A DNA stretch of 64,000 nucleotides, from the NCBI GenBank assembly GCA_947502835.1, contig CANNBJ010000004.1, forward strand, positions 231,669 through 295,668. Direction: 5' to 3'. This stretch comes from Bdellovibrionales bacterium (GTDB lineage Bacteria > Bdellovibrionota > UBA1018 > CAIMNF01). Shown piece after piece: positions 44,516 through 52,925 of the stretch. Positions within the stretch are counted from its first letter, which is position 1. Every line of letters begins with the position of its first letter. A program made the translations under genes and the position numbers. The notes under the pieces are model-generated. The model worked only from the letters and a program-made list of their open reading frames with translations. It was not told the DNA's origin and ran no database searches.

Positions 44516-46068
44516 TGAAGCACCTTGCCCTTTTTTTGCTTCAGGCTTTTTTGACGGGTATGGTTCCTTCCGCGTTCGCGGGAAAGTCGATCAACATCCA
44601 CTTGCCCGATTCTCCGGCGACGCTGGATTGGAATGGAATGGTGACAAATCCGGAGGCGCCCATCATTCATCTCTTGCAGGAGGGGTTATACGGGTTTGAT
44701 CCGGTTACAGGAAAGCTGGTTCCGCAACTCGCCGCCGGAGTCAAGAAATCCAAGGATTTGAAGGAATACACCTTCACCATCCGGAAGGATGCCCGGTGGT
44801 CGGACGGGATTCCGGTTACTGCACATGATTTTGTGGACTCCTGGCTGAGACTCTTGTCGCCGCAGTCGACCTCTCTTTATTTGTATTACCTGAACGACGT
44901 CGAGGGTGCCCGTGCCTATCATCAAAAAGAGGGCCTCAGTGCCGATTCGGTGGGGATCCGGGCACCGGATGACCGGACCCTGATCGTTCGCTTGAATCGC
45001 GCGGTTCCCGACTGGGAAAAAATTCCTACATTCTGGCCCTTCTTCCCGGTGAGGAAGGATGCCATTGAAAAATATGGCGACCTTTTCTGGCGCCCGGGAG
45101 TTCTCCTTTCCACAGGGGCCTTCGTGCTTGAGAGTTCGGAGCCGGGAAAGAAAATGACGCTGAAACGGAACCCGCATTACCCCAAAGGGAAGTCCAACAT
45201 CGATCAGGTCGAGGTGGTGTTTGATCACGACTTGAAATCAGCCCATGAGCGATACCTTTCCGGATTCTTTCCCTATCTCCAGTTTCCACCGCCCGAAGTC
45301 CTCTCCAAACTGCAAAGCGGAAAGGGAGTGTTCCAGCCACCCCTGTATCGGAATCACATGCTCGTGGCCAATGCGAGGAAGTATCCGATGACGGTGAGGG
45401 AGTTTCGGGCGGCCGTCATGAGGTCGATCGATACGGCCAATTTGCCATTGGGGCGCGAGATTTCCCTTTCGGCTGCGAAAAACATGATCGCCTCTCCCTT
45501 GGAGGGGTCTGGAGTCCAAATCGTCGAGCGGGCGGACCCGATCGAGGCAAAACGATTGCTCAAGGCTTCGGGGGTTGTGGTAGCGAAGAATTTCAAGATC
45601 CGGATCATGACCCGGATGGGGGAGCCGTTTCAGGGAATCGGAAAGCGGATCCAGAACCAGATCCAGAATGCGCTCGGGTTCGAGGTGGAAGTTGCCTCGC
45701 TTCACCCGAAGGAGTTCAGCACTTATGCCAGTCTGAATGAGTTTGACCTGATCATGGTGTACTGGAATGCGAAGGTCCCGGAGGCTTTTGATTTTCTCCT
45801 TCCCTACGGTGGCACATCCACCAATCGTCGTCTCCAGTTCGACAGCCCGGCATTTGACCGTGAGTTGGAACTCGGGATTCTTGCTCCCTCGCGCGAGGTG
45901 GCAATGAAACACTTTGCCTTGGCCCAAAAGGAGTTTCTCGTAAAGGAGAGGGTGTTGCTCCCGCTGGTGGATGAGAAGGCCACCGTGCTCCGGAGTCCGA
46001 AACTCAAGAATCTCCATTTCAATTTCATGGGATTTCCTGTCCTGAAAGATGTCATTTTGGCCGATTGA
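44515..46068 (+). CDS. Family 5 extracellular solute-binding protein (OppA-like)
   Basis: 517 residues from ATG 44515 with signal peptide MKHLALFLLQAFLTGMVPSAFA. SBP_bac_5 features: PDSPATLDWNG, IIHLLQEGLYGFDPVTGKLVPQLA, and KEYTFTIRKDARWSDGIPVTAHDFVDSW. Such proteins bind peptides or other oligomers for an ABC importer in the periplasm. No permease or ATPase genes are next to it, so it is an orphan binding protein. Overlap with the thiolase stop (TGATG) implies coupled translation. A structured repeat element starts directly after the stop. Confidence 0.9.
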   Translation: MKHLALFLLQAFLTGMVPSAFAGKSINIHLPDSPATLDWNGMVTNPEAPIIHLLQEGLYGFDPVTGKLVPQLAAGVKKSKDLKEYTFTIRKDARWSDGIPVTAHDFVDSWLRLLSPQSTSLYLYYLNDVEGARAYHQKEGLSADSVGIRAPDDRTLIVRLNRAVPDWEKIPTFWPFFPVRKDAIEKYGDLFWRPGVLLSTGAFVLESSEPGKKMTLKRNPHYPKGKSNIDQVEVVFDHDLKSAHERYLSGFFPYLQFPPPEVLSKLQSGKGVFQPPLYRNHMLVANARKYPMTVREFRAAVMRSIDTANLPLGREISLSAAKNMIASPLEGSGVQIVERADPIEAKRLLKASGVVVAKNFKIRIMTRMGEPFQGIGKRIQNQIQNALGFEVEVASLHPKEFSTYASLNEFDLIMVYWNAKVPEAFDFLLPYGGTSTNRRLQFDSPAFDRELELGILAPSREVAMKHFALAQKEFLVKERVLLPLVDEKATVLRSPKLKNLHFNFMGFPVLKDVILAD

Positions 46069-46074
46069 TGGTCT

Positions 46075-46249
46075 GGGCAGGCCGGACCTGCAGCGGAGGT
46101 CCATCGGAGTCCAGAAGATTCGACCTCCGAGCTACATCCTGCAGCCTCGCTTTCGCGCATCCTGCGCTCGCGAGAGTCGGCACAATCTTCAGGACTGCGA
46201 TGGCACGCACTGCCTAGCGAGCCTGAGGAAGCCTTCAAGTAATCATGTG
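46075..46249 (+). repeat. Structured repeat element, copy 1 (candidate ncRNA or hairpin element)
   Basis: About 175 nt, starting 6 nt after the solute-binding gene stop and ending about 50 nt before scoA. An outer helix pairs 46101-46120 with 46184-46203 (18 pairs, two symmetric mismatches). It encloses a core beginning ACCTCCGAG, hairpin 1 (46131-46145, loop TCC) and hairpin 2 with a GCGA tetraloop (CTC-GCGA-GAG, 46167-46176), and then AGTCGGC. The core aligns by hand at about 48 of 59 positions with the minus strand of 56516-56573, while the outer helices of the two copies share no sequence. Outer arms CTGGGCAG and CTGCCTAG can also pair. Confidence 0.75.
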
Positions 46250-46299
46250 GACCTCGTTGGGAATTGCAAACCTTTGGCCGTTGTGTGATTTTAGGGACC

Positions 46300-47028
46300 A
46301 TGAAAAAGGGCATGAGCAAATTGGTTTCAGGTCCGGACGAGGCGGTCCGGGATATCTTTGAAGGCGCGATTCTGACCATGGGGGGCTTTGGACTCTGCGG
46401 GATTCCCGAAAACTCGATTGCAGCCTTGGTGAGACTTGGTGTGAAGAAGCTCACCTGTGTTTCGAACAATGCGGGAGTGGACGGGTTCGGGATCGGACTC
46501 ATGCTCGAAAAAAAGCAAGTGAAGAAAATGGTTTCCAGTTACGTCGGCGAGAACAAACTCTTTGAGCAGCTCGTTCTTTCGGGTGAGCTTGAGCTTGAGT
46601 TCGCACCGCAGGGAACGCTTGCTGAAAGATTGCGTGCGGGGGGCGCCGGGATTCCAGGGTTTTACACCCCGACGGGTGTCGGTACGCTCATTGCCGAAGG
46701 AAAAGAAGAACGCGAGTTCGGTGGTCGCAAGTACATTCTGGAAAAGGGAATCGTAGGCGACTTCGGCATCGTAAAGGCATGGCGCGGGGATACGATGGGA
46801 AATCTTGTGTTCCGGAAGACTTCGCGGAATTTCAATCCACTCTGTGCGATGGCTGGAAAGATCACGATTGCAGAGGTCGAGGAGCTCGTTCCGGTGGGAG
46901 CACTTGATCCGGATCAGATTCATCTTCCGGGCGTCTATGTGCACCGGATTTTTCAAGGCAAGGACTATCAAAAACGGATCGAGCGGAAAGTGCTTCATTC
47001 GGCGCATGAAGAGCGGGGTGTGAAATGA
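46300..47028 (+). CDS. scoA: 3-oxoacid CoA-transferase subunit A
   Basis: 242 residues from ATG 46300 (MSKLV at 46312 is an alternative). Family blocks: [35 protein letters not shown], and the GYG-like [21 protein letters not shown], close to ScoA/AtoD. It moves CoA from succinyl-CoA or an acyl-CoA to acetoacetate or another 3-oxoacid, working with the B subunit. The leader contains the structured repeat element, which may influence its expression if cotranscribed with the upstream genes. Confidence 0.93.
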   Translation: MKKGMSKLVSGPDEAVRDIFEGAILTMGGFGLCGIPENSIAALVRLGVKKLTCVSNNAGVDGFGIGLMLEKKQVKKMVSSYVGENKLFEQLVLSGELELEFAPQGTLAERLRAGGAGIPGFYTPTGVGTLIAEGKEEREFGGRKYILEKGIVGDFGIVKAWRGDTMGNLVFRKTSRNFNPLCAMAGKITIAEVEELVPVGALDPDQIHLPGVYVHRIFQGKDYQKRIERKVLHSAHEERGVK

Positions 47029-47681
47029 GTTTGTCCAGGGATCAAATCGCCATGCGGATCGCACAGGAGCTCCGGGACGGATTTTATGTGAATCTCGGAA
47101 TCGGAATTCCAACGCTCGTTGCAAACTACATTCCGCAGGGAATGGAAGTCGTTCTTCAGAGCGAGAACGGGATTCTCGGGCTTGGGCCCTATCCGACCGA
47201 AGCGCAAGTGGACCCCGATCTCATCAATGCAGGCAAAGAGACCGTGACCGTGATTCCGGGAGCGGCATTTTTCTCAAGCGCCGATTCCTTTGCGATGATT
47301 CGGGCGGGCAAAATTGATTTGACTGTTCTTGGCGCGATGGAAGTGGATGAGGAGGGCGATCTTGCGAACTGGATGATCCCTGGAAAGCTCGTGAAGGGAA
47401 TGGGCGGGGCGATGGACCTTGTCGCCGGTGCAAAGCGGGTAGTTGTAGCCATGCAGCATGTTTCAAAAGACGGAAAGAGCAAGGTCATGAAAAAGTGTCA
47501 CCTTCCGCTGACCGGGAAAAAGTGCGTAAACCGGATCGTGTCCGAGCTTGCGGTGATGGATGTCACTCCAAGTGGTCTCAAGCTGATCGAACGCGCGCCC
47601 GGAGTGAGTGTGGAGGAGATCGTCAAGGCCACCGAAGCAAAGCTTACGATTGAGGGCGATGTGCCCGAGATGCGGTTTTAG
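47025..47681 (+). CDS. scoB: 3-oxoacid CoA-transferase subunit B
   Basis: 218 residues. The catalytic glutamate is E47 in [16 protein letters not shown], the class I CoA-transferase signature; further [30 protein letters not shown]. The ATG overlaps the scoA stop by four bases. Together with thiolase it interconverts acetoacetate and acetyl-CoA. Confidence 0.94.
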   Translation: MSLSRDQIAMRIAQELRDGFYVNLGIGIPTLVANYIPQGMEVVLQSENGILGLGPYPTEAQVDPDLINAGKETVTVIPGAAFFSSADSFAMIRAGKIDLTVLGAMEVDEEGDLANWMIPGKLVKGMGGAMDLVAGAKRVVVAMQHVSKDGKSKVMKKCHLPLTGKKCVNRIVSELAVMDVTPSGLKLIERAPGVSVEEIVKATEAKLTIEGDVPEMRF

Positions 47682-47684
47682 ACA

Positions 47685-48998
47685 GTGAAATTTTACCTCG
47701 GAACCATTCTGAATCCAAAATCGGATACCGAGTGCGGCCGCATTCCTTCAGGCGTGCTCGTCGTTTCTGGTGCCCCGGGGCGCGCCAAGATTGAGGATGT
47801 TCTTTCTATCGAGGATGCGCAGAAAAAGTACGGGAAATCCATGCGGTCATCCAATACGTTTGATTTCCGTGATTCGGTCATCTTGCCGGGATTTTTCGAC
47901 ATGCACTTTCATTGGGTGCAAGACGAGGTTCGCACGATGCCGAAGGATTCGCTCTTGCAGTGGCTCGAGCGCTATACCTTTCCCGCTGAGACGAAGTTTT
48001 CAGATCCTGAGTACTCAAAAAAACGGGCCAAGATTTTTTTCGAGCGTCTTTCCAAGGTGGGTACCTTCGGGGGCGCAGTGTTCAGCTCGATCCACGAAGG
48101 CGCGCTTACTGCCGCAATGAGAGAGGCAAAGGGGGATTTTGTCATCGGCAATGTGCTCATGACCATGAATTCACCTGCTGAACTCACCCAAAGTGAGGAT
48201 GCGGCAATCGGACTCACCCGAAAATTGATCAAGAAGTACGGGAAACGCTTGGCATTCACTCCCCGTTTTGCGATCAGCACTTCTCCCCGTGTGATGAAAG
48301 AGGGGGCAAGGATTGCAGATCGTGCACGTTGCTTCAAGCAAAGTCACCTGTCTGAAAACCGGGATGAGATTGAGTTCACGCTCAAGCTGTATCGAGGAAT
48401 GCCGGGGTTTGAGAAAGTGAAATCCTATGCCGAAATCTACGAGCAGGTGGGAATGCTCGGGAGTCGCGCGCTCATGGCGCACGGGATTCATCTTTCGGCG
48501 GCGGAGCTTAAGGTTCTATCCAAAACCCGCACTGCAATTGTGCATTGTCCGACCTCGAATGCGCCGATCTCGGAACGGGGCCTTGGCTCTGGACTTTTTG
48601 ATTTCAAAATGACAGAGCGTGCCGGAGTGCGCTGGGCGCTTGGGTCGGATATCGGCGGAGGGCCGGTGCTTTCGATGTTTGACGTGATGCAGAGCTTTGT
48701 GGAGCAAAACAAAAGGGCCGGAGTGAAGGGCGCAAGTTGCATCAAGGCGCTCTATCGCGCAACTCTTGCCGGTGCCGAGATCTTGGGAGTTTCAAATCAC
48801 GCCGGGAATTTCAGAAAAGGGAAGGATGCGAATTTTCTTGTAGTGCCAAGGGCGGGCGGGGAGTCTTCGGACGCAAGGGACAATGCCGAGAAGGTTCTCG
48901 CCCGGATCTTCAAGAAGGGCGCCCTGGATCGAGATCGTCAGGATTCCCTCGTGAAGTTGAGCGTCTTTCGGGGAAAGGTCTTGGAGCGGAAATCCTGA
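47685..48998 (+). CDS. guaD: Guanine deaminase (amidohydrolase family)
   Basis: 437 residues from a GTG at 47685, 3 bp after scoB. Metal-binding H74 and H76 lie in PGFFDMHFHWVQDEVR, the HxHxxQ form typical of guanine deaminases. Further metal/active-site blocks are SHLSENRDEIE, MAHGIHLS and WALGSDIGGG. It converts guanine to xanthine and ammonia. An unusual neighbour for CoA-transferase genes; the common thread would be nutrient scavenging. Confidence 0.88.
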   Translation: MKFYLGTILNPKSDTECGRIPSGVLVVSGAPGRAKIEDVLSIEDAQKKYGKSMRSSNTFDFRDSVILPGFFDMHFHWVQDEVRTMPKDSLLQWLERYTFPAETKFSDPEYSKKRAKIFFERLSKVGTFGGAVFSSIHEGALTAAMREAKGDFVIGNVLMTMNSPAELTQSEDAAIGLTRKLIKKYGKRLAFTPRFAISTSPRVMKEGARIADRARCFKQSHLSENRDEIEFTLKLYRGMPGFEKVKSYAEIYEQVGMLGSRALMAHGIHLSAAELKVLSKTRTAIVHCPTSNAPISERGLGSGLFDFKMTERAGVRWALGSDIGGGPVLSMFDVMQSFVEQNKRAGVKGASCIKALYRATLAGAEILGVSNHAGNFRKGKDANFLVVPRAGGESSDARDNAEKVLARIFKKGALDRDRQDSLVKLSVFRGKVLERKS

Positions 48999-49023
48999 TC
49001 GATGGTCCGTAAATCCGGAAGTT

Positions 49024-50223
49024 TCAGTTCGAGGTCGGGTCACCGATGTTGCGGTACACGACATCTGCGAGGTCCGCACCATTCAGCTTCGCCGTTCCGT
49101 GGAGCTCGATCATGAATCCATCACGCTGATCCATCGAGATGGGCGAGTCGATGGTGAACTGACCGGTCAAGTACCCTGCATAGGTCCAGCCGTTTGTCGC
49201 ATCCTGAGGAATGGTGACAGGGTTGTTTGTGTCGCCATTCGGATACTTGAATACCTGGATGGTTGCCTGATTCGGCTCGCTTGGAATCACAAGAAAGTTC
49301 CTGCGGAAGGGGAGTGGAGTTCCCTGAATGTCCTGTGAAATCTGGGCGAGTGCGCTGCTCAGGGTGTTCTGGCAAATGTTCACGCTGATCCCGTTCAATG
49401 CATTTGCATGGCTCATGTAGCGCTGACCATAAAAAGAGGTGTACTGATAATTGCTTGCACAATACGTCTGTGCACCTGCGACCAGCGAGTAGTACCTCAC
49501 CATGTCGGGATCTGCCTTCACGTTTCGGATTCCGTCCAGAGCGGCCTGGGTTGCAGTTTCATTGTAGCTCCATCCTTGACCGGAATTCTGGGGAGGAGGT
49601 GTTCCGTAGGAGCGGTCCTCGCCATTGGAGAGGGTGATCACGGCGAGCATTGCATCGGTACGAAGAATCCCGTTCACCGGGTCATTCACATCGGGACGGG
49701 TCACAAACTCGTTTTGATTTTTGAGTCCGTTCTCGACGCCGAATTGCACGTTGCTGGGAGGGGCGGGGATCACGAAGTTCGGAGCAAGAAGGCTTGCGCT
49801 CATTGCGGGTGCTGCAGTGTAGAGCATCCCTGGATAAGGGGGGAGCCAATTCGCCTGAGGAGTGTTGCCATCGTATCGGGATACGGAGACCTTGTTTGTG
49901 ATCGGAAAGAGAGTACTGGTGTTGATCGCCGTTGAGCCAAGGGGAATTCCGACGAAGCGGTAGTCCCAGCCACTGTTCTCAAGATTCTGGAGGAAGGCAG
50001 GAATCTGATTTTGAAAGTTCGGATAGATGTTGAGCATCGTCTGGTTCTGACTCACACCAAATACGATGTCGATCTTGGCCGGAATCGTGGTTGATCCTGC
50101 TGCCGATTGCCGGGAGCGGATCGAACTTGGTACGAAGGCCTGGGGCCCGCACGCAGAGGATCCCACTGCAAGGGCAAGGAGTGCGAATGAGCTACGGGCA
50201 AACCATGTATTTCGTTTCATCAT
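49024..50223 (-). CDS. Lipoprotein with degenerate VWA-like domain
   Basis: 399 residues with a lipobox (LAVGSSAC). After a short Ser/Gln-rich linker the sequence KIDIVFGVSQNQTM stands where von Willebrand A domains have DIVFVxDxSGSM, so the metal site (MIDAS) is degenerate. A later LAVITLSNGEDRSYG resembles the following VWA strands. The C-terminal ~120 residues look like a separate beta domain. CglB, the gliding adhesin of Myxococcus, is a VWA lipoprotein, so a surface-adhesion role is conceivable (inference). A sigma-54-type promoter lies just upstream. Confidence 0.7.
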   Translation of the reverse strand: MMKRNTWFARSSFALLALAVGSSACGPQAFVPSSIRSRQSAAGSTTIPAKIDIVFGVSQNQTMLNIYPNFQNQIPAFLQNLENSGWDYRFVGIPLGSTAINTSTLFPITNKVSVSRYDGNTPQANWLPPYPGMLYTAAPAMSASLLAPNFVIPAPPSNVQFGVENGLKNQNEFVTRPDVNDPVNGILRTDAMLAVITLSNGEDRSYGTPPPQNSGQGWSYNETATQAALDGIRNVKADPDMVRYYSLVAGAQTYCASNYQYTSFYGQRYMSHANALNGISVNICQNTLSSALAQISQDIQGTPLPFRRNFLVIPSEPNQATIQVFKYPNGDTNNPVTIPQDATNGWTYAGYLTGQFTIDSPISMDQRDGFMIELHGTAKLNGADLADVVYRNIGDPTSN

Positions 50224-50245
50224 AAAATTCTCTCAAGCAGGATAA

Positions 50246-50261
50246 AGCAAGAGACGGGCCA
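50246..50261 (-). promoter_or_regulatory. Sigma-54-type promoter of the VWA-like lipoprotein gene
   Basis: On the minus strand the sequence is TGGCCCGTCTCTTGCT, against the consensus TGGCACGNNNNTTGCW. Only one position differs, and the GG and GC doublets are at the required spacing. It lies 23 bp before the ATG at 50223, giving a very short leader. The bases after it (TTTATCC) resemble those after the second candidate at 56245. Confidence 0.65.
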
Positions 50262-50372
50262 GAAGGGGTGGAGCGGGGGTTTGGACCGAACGCTTTGGAT
50301 TTCATGGGTTTTTTTCATCAATGAATCAGAATGAGTCATGGGGGCCGGCACGGTTTCGTTCATTCCTAGACA

Positions 50373-50395
50373 GGGTGTCGACTCTTTTGACACCC
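50373..50395 (+). promoter_or_regulatory. Inverted repeat upstream of the GAF/HD-GYP gene
   Basis: GGGTGTC (50373-50379) and GACACCC (50389-50395) are perfect arms around 9 nt. No T-run follows, so it is more likely an operator or leader hairpin than a terminator. It supports a translation start at 50444 and not at 50321. Confidence 0.45.
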
Positions 50396-50443
50396 CGAAA
50401 AACCTCAATTTCCAGACGGATTCTGCCGAGAGATAATCAGACT

Positions 50444-51910
50444 ATGTCTTTGGAGAGCCTTTCTTCAGACCTGCAATCGATCCTGAACTCCTTCCTCGAT
50501 CTCATCGAGTGCGATGGAGGGTCGATCTATACCTTGGAGAAGAACCTCCAAGGTGAGCCTGTGCTGGTCTTCAAGGCCATGATTACCCGAAGTCTCGGGA
50601 TCCAAAAAGTTCCTGAATCCCTCAAATCCGCAGTATTTCGCCTCGACGAGGGGAGTCTGGTCGGACGGACCGGGCTGCACCGCAAGGGTTTCAAGGAAAG
50701 CTATGCTCCGGCGGCGGTCCGGCTCGGGCAGAAGATTGCGCTTGAGCCGAGGAATCCGACGGATCAGACCATCAATTATGAAACCAAAAACATCCTCTCA
50801 GCACCTCTCTTGACCCCGCGGGGGGATCTTGTGGGTGTGATTCAGCTGGTGAACAAACTCCCCTCCGATCTTGAGTCCGAATCGGGATTCACGGAAAAAG
50901 ACGAGCGCCTCTGCGGAATCGTCTCTGCCCAGGCATCCCTTGCCATCGAGAACAGCACGCTCTTGATCGAGCAGGAGCGCATTCTTGACGGGTTTGTGAA
51001 TGCATGTGTTACGGCGATCGAAGCGCGGGACCCCGTGACCTCGGGCCATTCCCAAAGAGTCTGTGATCTATCCCTCGAGTTTGCCTCGGCTGTGAATCGC
51101 GTCAACACGGGGCCCCTTTCCATCATTCATTTCAGTGATCTCCAAATGAGGGAGCTTCGGTATGCGGCCATGCTTCATGACATTGGAAAGATCTCTGTCA
51201 AAGAGGACATCCTGAAGAAGGAAAAGAAGTTGTATCCGTGGGAACTTTCAATGATCGAGATGCGGATGAAGCTGATGAAGGCCTCATTCCGTCTTCAGTA
51301 TTCCGCCGAGAAGGATCAGTTTGAGCTGGCGAAGAAGCTTCGGGAGATTGATCAAGCCCGCACGTTGATCCTCGCAGCGAACGAACCAACGGTTCTGCCG
51401 AAAGACGTCTCCTCAAGCATCATGGAGTTGACCAAGCTCCAGGTGATGGATTCCGAGGGAGAGCCTTGCTGCGCTCTTCATGAACAGGAGAAGCAAAAAC
51501 TCTGTATTCCCCGCGGATCCCTGAGCAAGGAGGAGCGAGAGGAAATTGAAAAGCACGTTTCCTTCACCTACGAGATCCTGAAAATGGTTCCTTGGAGCAG
51601 GGGGCTTGAGTCCGTTCCGAACATCGCGCATCGCCATCACGAAAAACTCGATGGAACCGGATACCCCTTGCGAGTCAGAGGGGAGGAGATTCCCATCCAG
51701 AGTCGCATGCTCACCGTGTGTGACATATACGATGCCCTCACGGCGAAGGATCGTCCCTACAAGGCTGCGGTTCCGGTCGACCGGGCCTTGGCGATTCTCG
51801 AAGACGAGGTGAAGCAGGGCAAGCTTGATTCCCAGCTTTTCAAGCTCTTCCTTGAGGCAAAGGTCTATCAACTCCCGGCAACCGGGGCTCCCGCCAAGAA
51901 AGTGGCATAA
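50444..51910 (+). CDS. GAF and HD-GYP domain protein (cyclic di-GMP phosphodiesterase-like)
   Basis: 488 residues from ATG 50444, at the start of the GAF domain; an ATG at 50321 lacks a ribosome site and its extra part contains an inverted repeat. The GAF domain covers about 5-180. The HD-GYP domain has HD at 245-246 (MLHDIGKISVKEDIL) and HHEKLDGTGYP at 398-408, followed by MLTVCDIYDALTAKDRPYKAA. Between these lies an insertion of roughly 95 residues (about 265-360), partly charged helix and partly Cys-containing (GEPCCALHEQEKQKLC), absent from standard HD-GYP domains. Predicted to hydrolyse cyclic di-GMP. Confidence 0.87.
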   Translation: MSLESLSSDLQSILNSFLDLIECDGGSIYTLEKNLQGEPVLVFKAMITRSLGIQKVPESLKSAVFRLDEGSLVGRTGLHRKGFKESYAPAAVRLGQKIALEPRNPTDQTINYETKNILSAPLLTPRGDLVGVIQLVNKLPSDLESESGFTEKDERLCGIVSAQASLAIENSTLLIEQERILDGFVNACVTAIEARDPVTSGHSQRVCDLSLEFASAVNRVNTGPLSIIHFSDLQMRELRYAAMLHDIGKISVKEDILKKEKKLYPWELSMIEMRMKLMKASFRLQYSAEKDQFELAKKLREIDQARTLILAANEPTVLPKDVSSSIMELTKLQVMDSEGEPCCALHEQEKQKLCIPRGSLSKEEREEIEKHVSFTYEILKMVPWSRGLESVPNIAHRHHEKLDGTGYPLRVRGEEIPIQSRMLTVCDIYDALTAKDRPYKAAVPVDRALAILEDEVKQGKLDSQLFKLFLEAKVYQLPATGAPAKKVA

Positions 51911-51977
51911 ACGCCCCACTTCAGCCATTTTCAGCGAACGCGTAAAGTTTTGCCCTTTCCCTTCCGATCCGTAGATT

Positions 51978-52925
51978 GTGGAAACGAGTCCGTCCGTGAA
52001 AAAAAGCAAGCTCAAGATCGCACTGGCATTGATCCTCGGGACCGGGTTTGTCTGGTTCGCCGGCGTTCCCCTGTTTCTGGAGTTCAAAGGGTCTTTTGCC
52101 ATGCAGGAGTTCAAGGAACGAGGAGTGCTTGGAACCTATCAACACCACTTTCTGGGTTTTTTCGGGCAGGTGAATGAGCTTGCGGTGCTTGACCGGGAGA
52201 ACGACAAACTGACACAAAAGCTGGCTCACCTTGAAAAAAAGGTCGTGCTTACCGAGGCGAGGAATGCAGAGCGGGACCTTGCGGCCCTCAACGAAATGGT
52301 GGAAGACCGTCTTCGGGATGATGCGGGCTCGGAGCTTGCGGTCGCGCAGAAGAACATTGATTTTGAGATCCCGAAGAACCTTTCCTACAATCAGCTGCAA
52401 GTCCTCTCGCTCTCCTATTTCAATAAAAAGGACTATGGCCCCAGTGCCCTGATTTTGAATCATCTCCTTACGCTGAAGGAAGAGGCCCGATACCGCACAC
52501 CCGAGAATCATCTTCTTTCCGGGATTTCCTGGTACAAACTCAAGCATTTTCATCTCGCTGCAGCTGCGTTCAAGGAAGCGAAGGCATCCTCCCATCCCGC
52601 TGACGCCGCCCACAGGAACTCGATGGTGTGGCTTGCTCTCGTGCAGAAATCCTTGGGGAAAAGAGTTCTTGCGCAGGACTCCCTGCTGAAGTTTCTCGAA
52701 TTGTACCCCCACTCCGAAGAGGCCTCGATGATCAACGGGGGGCGAAGGCCCGCGCGCGAGATCCACGAGCCCTCGGCGAAGGCTGAGCATCATGAAGTGG
52801 CAAGCGCCAAGGAACATGTTGACGGAAAAGGAAGTCATGGTGAGGAGGCCGGGCATGAGCGTGAGATCAAAACTGAGCATCAGGCCGAGACCGGACATCA
52901 CGAGGAGGGGGGGCACCATGAATAA
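51978..52925 (+). CDS. Membrane-anchored coiled-coil/TPR protein with His-rich tail
   Basis: 315 residues from GTG 51978 (GTG 51996 is an alternative). A single membrane span near the N-terminus (KIALALILGTGFVWFAGVPLFL) is followed by a coiled coil (about 65-115, LDRENDKLTQKLAHLEKKV), TPR-like helices (about 130-245), and a 60-residue His/Glu/Lys-rich tail ending HHEEGGHHE. The tail could bind metal ions. It heads a four-gene set whose other products are a FecR-domain protein, a barrel and a lipoprotein peptidase, so it is likely an envelope scaffold. Confidence 0.65.
   Translation: METSPSVKKSKLKIALALILGTGFVWFAGVPLFLEFKGSFAMQEFKERGVLGTYQHHFLGFFGQVNELAVLDRENDKLTQKLAHLEKKVVLTEARNAERDLAALNEMVEDRLRDDAGSELAVAQKNIDFEIPKNLSYNQLQVLSLSYFNKKDYGPSALILNHLLTLKEEARYRTPENHLLSGISWYKLKHFHLAAAAFKEAKASSHPADAAHRNSMVWLALVQKSLGKRVLAQDSLLKFLELYPHSEEASMINGGRRPAREIHEPSAKAEHHEVASAKEHVDGKGSHGEEAGHEREIKTEHQAETGHHEEGGHHE

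Noticed and set aside
50321..50443. N-terminal extension of the GAF/HD-GYP protein
   Set aside because: No ribosome site at 50321, the extra residues have no domain, and the stretch contains an inverted repeat of regulatory type.
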